Assembly (NCBI GenBank): GCA_003158365.1
Contig: PMIW01000087.1
Location: 6,855 to 14,032 of the forward strand
DNA length: 7,178 nt
Reading direction: 5' to 3'
From: Ignavibacteriota bacterium
GTDB taxonomy: Bacteria; Bacteroidota; Ignavibacteria; Tepidaquicellales; Tepidaquicellaceae
A program made the position numbers and the translations under genes. Positions 3,916-7,178 of the stretch are shown here, in pieces. The notes beneath the pieces were generated by a model. The model did not search any database. It worked only from the letters and a program-made list of their open reading frames with translations, and was not told the origin of the DNA. How positions within the stretch are numbered: position 1 is the stretch's first letter; each line of letters begins with the position of its first letter.

Positions 3916-6525
3916 ATGTCATTAAAGCCAAAATATTCCATGTCGCAGAATGAACGTGATAAAAAAACAACACGCAAATTCACAGACAGGGAATTGTATA
4001 TTGATGCTTTTTATAATGTACTTAACAAACAAACAGATTTTCATAAGATACTTGTATTTTATGGTGTCGGGGGAATCGGAAAAACTTCCTTAAGAAAAGA
4101 ACTCGGAAGACAAATTGAAAATGAGAAAAAGGATATTGTCTGGTCAACAATAGACCTTGACATACCGACTTACAGAGAACAGGAAACGGCACTTTTCATT
4201 TTAAGAAATGCTTTAAGCCTGAAATATAAAATTCATTTTTCCTCTTTTGATTTGGCATATACTTTATACTGGCAAAAAATCCACCCGCAAATGCCGATGA
4301 CTAAAGATAATTTTCCATTATTTAGCGGATCGGGTGTTGTAGCAGGAATTTTCAGAGCATTGGGGGAAATGCCGTATATCGGAGTTATACCTAAATTATC
4401 ACGAGCTATAAAAGTCAGCGGGAATGTATTTCGCGAATGGTGGAAAAGAAGAGGCGAAGAAGAGCTGTTGATGTTGCATACGCTGGAAGCAAAGGATATA
4501 CTGGACCGCCTGCCGATGTTTTGGGCAAACGATATAAATGAATTTATTGAAAAAAAGAATAAAAAGGTCGTATTATTTTTGGATACATATGAAGCTTTAT
4601 GGGAAAATATGAAAACTGAAGGCGGATTTTTTATGCGTGATGAATGGATAAGAGAAATGATAACCCACCTTCCGAAGGTTTTATGGGTAATATGCGGCAG
4701 GGAAAAACTCAGATGGAATGATATTGATTCCGAATGGCAGGAACATCTGGAGCAACATTTAATAGGGGGACTATCTGAAGAAGATTCCAATAAGTTTTTA
4801 ACGTCCTGCGGAATCGAAAAGGAAGAAATAAGGGAAATTATAATTTCGGCGAGCAAAGGTGTCCCTCATTTTATGGATCTTGCAGTCGATACATATTATG
4901 AAATAAAGAATAACTTAAACAGAATTCCCGGGAAAAATGATTTTGCAAAAACCCAGCGAAATGTCATGTCGAGATTTTTAAGATATCTTGATCAGACTGA
5001 AATTAACACGCTGAAAGTAATATCATGCGCACGGACCTGGAGCAGGGAATTATTTAACCTGTTGATAAAAAATTTCAATACAGGATATGGTGCATCTCCG
5101 ATATCTAATTTAAGCAGGTTTTCGTTTATTACCGAAGGAGCTGTATCCGGTACATGGTCCATGCATGAACTTATGAGTGACAGCCTGCAAGCAATGCTGG
5201 ATGAAGATGCATTTAAAGGAATTCACAGGTTCTTATTCGAGTATTATGACAATAAACTAAAAGCTCTGGATGTAAAAAATATCAGCGAAGAGATGAAAAA
5301 AGCCGTTAATGAAGCATATTATCACGGCAAAATATCTTTAAATACTCCGGATTTTCATAAATGGTTTAATAATATAAGCAGGATATTGGAAAGAGCGGGA
5401 ATTTGGAAAACAATAACCCCGCTGACAGAAGATTTTATTATTAAATTAAAATGTGAAAGTGGTAATTATGATAAGGAAATATCCGATTATAATATTTTGC
5501 TGTCAAATTTATATGAGTTGCAGGGTAAATTTGAAGAATCGGAAATTTTACTTCAAGAATCTTTAAAAATCCGTGAAAAAATATTCGGCGAAGAGCATCA
5601 CGATGTTTCAAAAGTAATAAATAATTTAGCGGTTCATTATGCAAAACAGGGCAGGTATGATGAAGCGGAGATATTATTTGTAAAAGCCCTGGAAATAAGT
5701 AAAAAAATTCTGGGTGAAGAACATCCTGATATTTGCAATGCGATGAATAATCTTGCTATAATATATTCATACGGGAAAAAATACAAAGAGGCGGAATCAC
5801 TTTATAAAACTGCTTTGACAATCAGGGAAAAAAATTACGGTGAAGACCACCCGGATGTTGCTGCTTCACTTAACAATCTTGCAATTCTTTATGAAGACAG
5901 AGAAAGATATTCCGATGCTGAGAATTTATATAAGAAAGCCCTGAATGTATGGGAAAAAACTTTAGGAGGCGAACATATGAATGTTGCAATCGCAATGAAC
6001 AATCTGGGAAATGTGTGTTTGAAAGAAGATAAAACCGAAGAAGCTGAAGAGCTTTATAAAAAAGCAATGTTAATTAATGAAAAAATATTCGGTGAAAACA
6101 GTTTGGAAGTTTCTTCATCCTTAAATAATCTCGCTGCATTGTATCTAAAAAAAGAAGATATAGACTCTTCGTTAAATTTCTATCTTAAAGTAAAGGAAAT
6201 ATTAAAGGATAATTTAGGAGCAATGAACGATGAAACAATTATTGTTTTGAAAAACATTGCCGAATTATATAATAAAAAAGAAAATTATGAATATTGCGAA
6301 TTATATTATAATGAGCTTCTCGATATTCTTTACAAATTGAAGACTTCCAGGAATCAGGAATTAATAAAAATAACGGTTGAACTTGCAAATATTTATCTTG
6401 CACAGGGTAAACGCAATGAAATTAAACATTTAAAAGACAAATCAGAAAAGATACTCTGCAAAAGCTTAGGCCCAGACCACCCCACAACAACTTATATTAT
6501 GAATCATCTTTCAAGCCTTGTTTAG
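3916..6525 (+). CDS. STAND-family P-loop NTPase with C-terminal kinesin-light-chain-like TPR array
   Basis: An 869-residue, apparently cytosolic protein. Residues 20-335 are a STAND/AAA-type NTPase: Walker A GVGGIGKT (50-57, K56), Walker B VVLFLD (218-223), the sensor-like VICGREK (258-264) and a GVP motif (315-317). Residues 105-180, between Walker A and B, hold a Gly/Pro-rich hydrophobic insert (FPLFSGSGVVAGIF, MPYIGVIPK) followed by WWKRRG. Residues about 350-430 look like a winged-helix region ending in MHELMSD, an MHD-like element. Eight TPR units start at 527, 569, 611, 653, 695, 737, 779 and 821, exactly 42 residues apart, with NNLA-Y, EAE-LY-KAL and GEEHPDV signatures; the last three are degenerate. 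In this class nucleotide binding switches oligomerisation and the repeats usually sense a partner. There is no N-terminal effector domain, and only ~20 residues precede the NTPase. Partner and output are unknown. ATG 3916 is the first in frame after TAA 3892; M9 is an alternative start. Confidence 0.9.
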   Translation: MSLKPKYSMSQNERDKKTTRKFTDRELYIDAFYNVLNKQTDFHKILVFYGVGGIGKTSLRKELGRQIENEKKDIVWSTIDLDIPTYREQETALFILRNALSLKYKIHFSSFDLAYTLYWQKIHPQMPMTKDNFPLFSGSGVVAGIFRALGEMPYIGVIPKLSRAIKVSGNVFREWWKRRGEEELLMLHTLEAKDILDRLPMFWANDINEFIEKKNKKVVLFLDTYEALWENMKTEGGFFMRDEWIREMITHLPKVLWVICGREKLRWNDIDSEWQEHLEQHLIGGLSEEDSNKFLTSCGIEKEEIREIIISASKGVPHFMDLAVDTYYEIKNNLNRIPGKNDFAKTQRNVMSRFLRYLDQTEINTLKVISCARTWSRELFNLLIKNFNTGYGASPISNLSRFSFITEGAVSGTWSMHELMSDSLQAMLDEDAFKGIHRFLFEYYDNKLKALDVKNISEEMKKAVNEAYYHGKISLNTPDFHKWFNNISRILERAGIWKTITPLTEDFIIKLKCESGNYDKEISDYNILLSNLYELQGKFEESEILLQESLKIREKIFGEEHHDVSKVINNLAVHYAKQGRYDEAEILFVKALEISKKILGEEHPDICNAMNNLAIIYSYGKKYKEAESLYKTALTIREKNYGEDHPDVAASLNNLAILYEDRERYSDAENLYKKALNVWEKTLGGEHMNVAIAMNNLGNVCLKEDKTEEAEELYKKAMLINEKIFGENSLEVSSSLNNLAALYLKKEDIDSSLNFYLKVKEILKDNLGAMNDETIIVLKNIAELYNKKENYEYCELYYNELLDILYKLKTSRNQELIKITVELANIYLAQGKRNEIKHLKDKSEKILCKSLGPDHPTTTYIMNHLSSLV
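5494..6501 (+). repeat. Eight tandem 126-bp TPR-coding units
   Basis: Protein units of exactly 42 residues run from residue 527 to 862 with no insertion or deletion. The repeated anchor is NNLA, KNIA or VELA, each followed by Y or C three residues later. Units 1-5 carry the full EK-(I/L/Y)GE-H signature typical of TPR_10/TPR_12 (kinesin light chain) repeats. The DNA copies are well diverged, so the array looks old and not recently expanded. The protein ends NHLSSLV, in register with the start of a ninth unit. Confidence 0.9.
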
Positions 6526-7178
6526 GAAAAACTTATTTCTGAAGCAAGAAAAGTGGATAATGGAATTAGAAAAATTCTATATCCGTTTAAATCCAGAATT
6601 TTAAAAACGCCTTTATATATAAGGTATCCTTCCTCTAATTTATTCTTTTTCATGAAGTACATCAGATTATTAAGCTCGGATGGTGATATAACATCAACTG
6701 TTTTTATAAAAAACGGAAATATTTTCCCGTTGATATGCAGAATGAAATCAACTTCGTGTATCTGACGGTCTATGTAAACCACGGGTTTTAAATCTCTGAT
6801 TTTTTCGTAAATTGCCGTTGAATAAAGGCATCCGGAGGAGAAATTTGCTGTGGAGTTGGAATACAAAGATGCAGATGCAAGATAGACCTTTTTCTTTCTT
6901 CTTACAGATTTAGAAATATTTGATACGGTATAGATTCTGTCTAATAAATGAAAATCCTCAAGATGCGAAATAAAAGAATCTATAGTGGGTTCACTTAAAT
7001 TCGTAATATCGGAAAAGGATTTTTCGTAAATAAATTCACCTGAATGGTAAGCAAGAAAATTATATATATCGAAGAGCTTTTGCAAATGCTTTATATTGAA
7101 GAATGAAGGGATATCCTCAAAGATAGTTTTTTCAAGAACTGAAATCTTAATATACTGGTTGATTAACATTTTATCCAA
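6522..7178 (-). CDS. C-terminal part of a divergent DUF4143/AAA_14-type ATPase; 5' end outside the window
   Basis: The frame is open at the right edge. The first codon there is TTG inside the domain, so it is not a start, and about half of a typical ~400-residue protein, including the AAA P-loop domain, is missing. Visible parts, in residues from the edge: the helical segment 'LEKTIFEDIPSFFNIKHLQ' (15-33), matching the 'iyrDi..~~~i' region that follows the AAA domain; a winged-helix stretch with 'LSEPTIDSFISHLEDFHLLD' (61-80), matching 's-~Ti~~Yl~~Le~~~li'; then 'KKKVYLASASLYS' (95-107); and a nuclease-like core with EVDFI (142-146) and FFIKT (156-160). The acidic residue usual just before the Lys motif ('piEvK') is Phe here, and the usual Asp in 'Y-~D-GL' is missing. 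Roles of this family are poorly known. It is convergent with the STAND-TPR gene, and its TAA (6524-6522) overlaps that gene's stop. Confidence 0.8.
   Translation of the reverse strand: MDKMLINQYIKISVLEKTIFEDIPSFFNIKHLQKLFDIYNFLAYHSGEFIYEKSFSDITNLSEPTIDSFISHLEDFHLLDRIYTVSNISKSVRRKKKVYLASASLYSNSTANFSSGCLYSTAIYEKIRDLKPVVYIDRQIHEVDFILHINGKIFPFFIKTVDVISPSELNNLMYFMKKNKLEEGYLIYKGVFKILDLNGYRIFLIPLSTFLASEISFS

Noticed and set aside
4233..4856. Minus-strand 207-residue open frame
   Set aside because: It is opposite the NTPase domain including Walker B; its Ser/Phe-rich composition is what antisense translation of such DNA gives.
1124..6525. TAG read as a sense codon throughout this genome
   Set aside because: Two frames (at 1124 and 3560) continue after TAG, but the STAND-TPR gene ends with TAG at a sensible C-terminus and the frame beyond it is only antisense to the neighbouring gene. 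Two local cases do not support recoding.
6553..6765. Plus-strand 70-residue open frame
   Set aside because: It lies entirely antisense to the DUF4143-type gene, whose protein motifs are clear, and has no recognisable domain of its own.
1..7178. CRISPR array, tRNA, rRNA or transposase gene
   Set aside because: No regularly spaced short DNA repeats, no cloverleaf or rRNA-like segment, and no transposase motifs were seen on either strand.

Overview
The window is AT-rich and looks like a chromosome fragment from the Bacteroidota/Chlorobi (FCB) group, most likely an Ignavibacteria-type bacterium. The main evidence is two adjacent secreted proteins ending in a type IX secretion (T9SS) sorting domain of the 'NYPNPFNPsTvIsYsL' kind, which is common in Ignavibacteria and relatives. 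No convincing Shine-Dalgarno sequence precedes any of the three visible starts. The panE promoter candidate fits the Bacteroidota form TTTG-N20-TAnnTTTG. Taxonomy is inferred from these features only.

Region 1 (1-2552) holds two tandem paralogous secreted beta-propeller (PD40-type) proteins. The first is cut by the left window edge, carries an extra dystroglycan-type cadherin-like (CADG) domain, and has an in-frame TAG inside its sorting domain. The frame continues intact for 62 codons to a natural end at 1315. The second (1338-2552) is complete, with signal peptide, propeller and intact sorting domain. The two sorting-domain DNA segments match at 99 of 102 bases although the propellers are well diverged.

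Region 2 (2553-3540) is a complete ketopantoate-reductase-family gene (panE/apbA-like) behind its own candidate promoter. Region 3 (3541-3915) is a 375-bp gap. It contains a possible remnant of a small membrane-protein gene (DUF4386-like start), a perfect 11-bp inverted repeat nested in a larger imperfect one, and several candidate promoters facing the next gene.

Region 4 (3916-6525) encodes an 869-residue STAND-type P-loop NTPase with a C-terminal array of 42-residue kinesin-light-chain-like TPRs at exact spacing. It has no recognisable effector domain. Region 5 (6522-7178, minus strand) is the C-terminal part of a divergent DUF4143/AAA_14-type ATPase, which meets the NTPase gene tail to tail with a 4-bp overlap.

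The genes do not form one evident pathway. The propeller pair forms a secreted-protein cluster, panE is metabolic, and the STAND-TPR gene beside the DUF4143 gene looks like accessory signalling or defence-type content. The STAND-TPR protein is the best candidate for an undercharacterised system, but the sequence alone does not show what it does.
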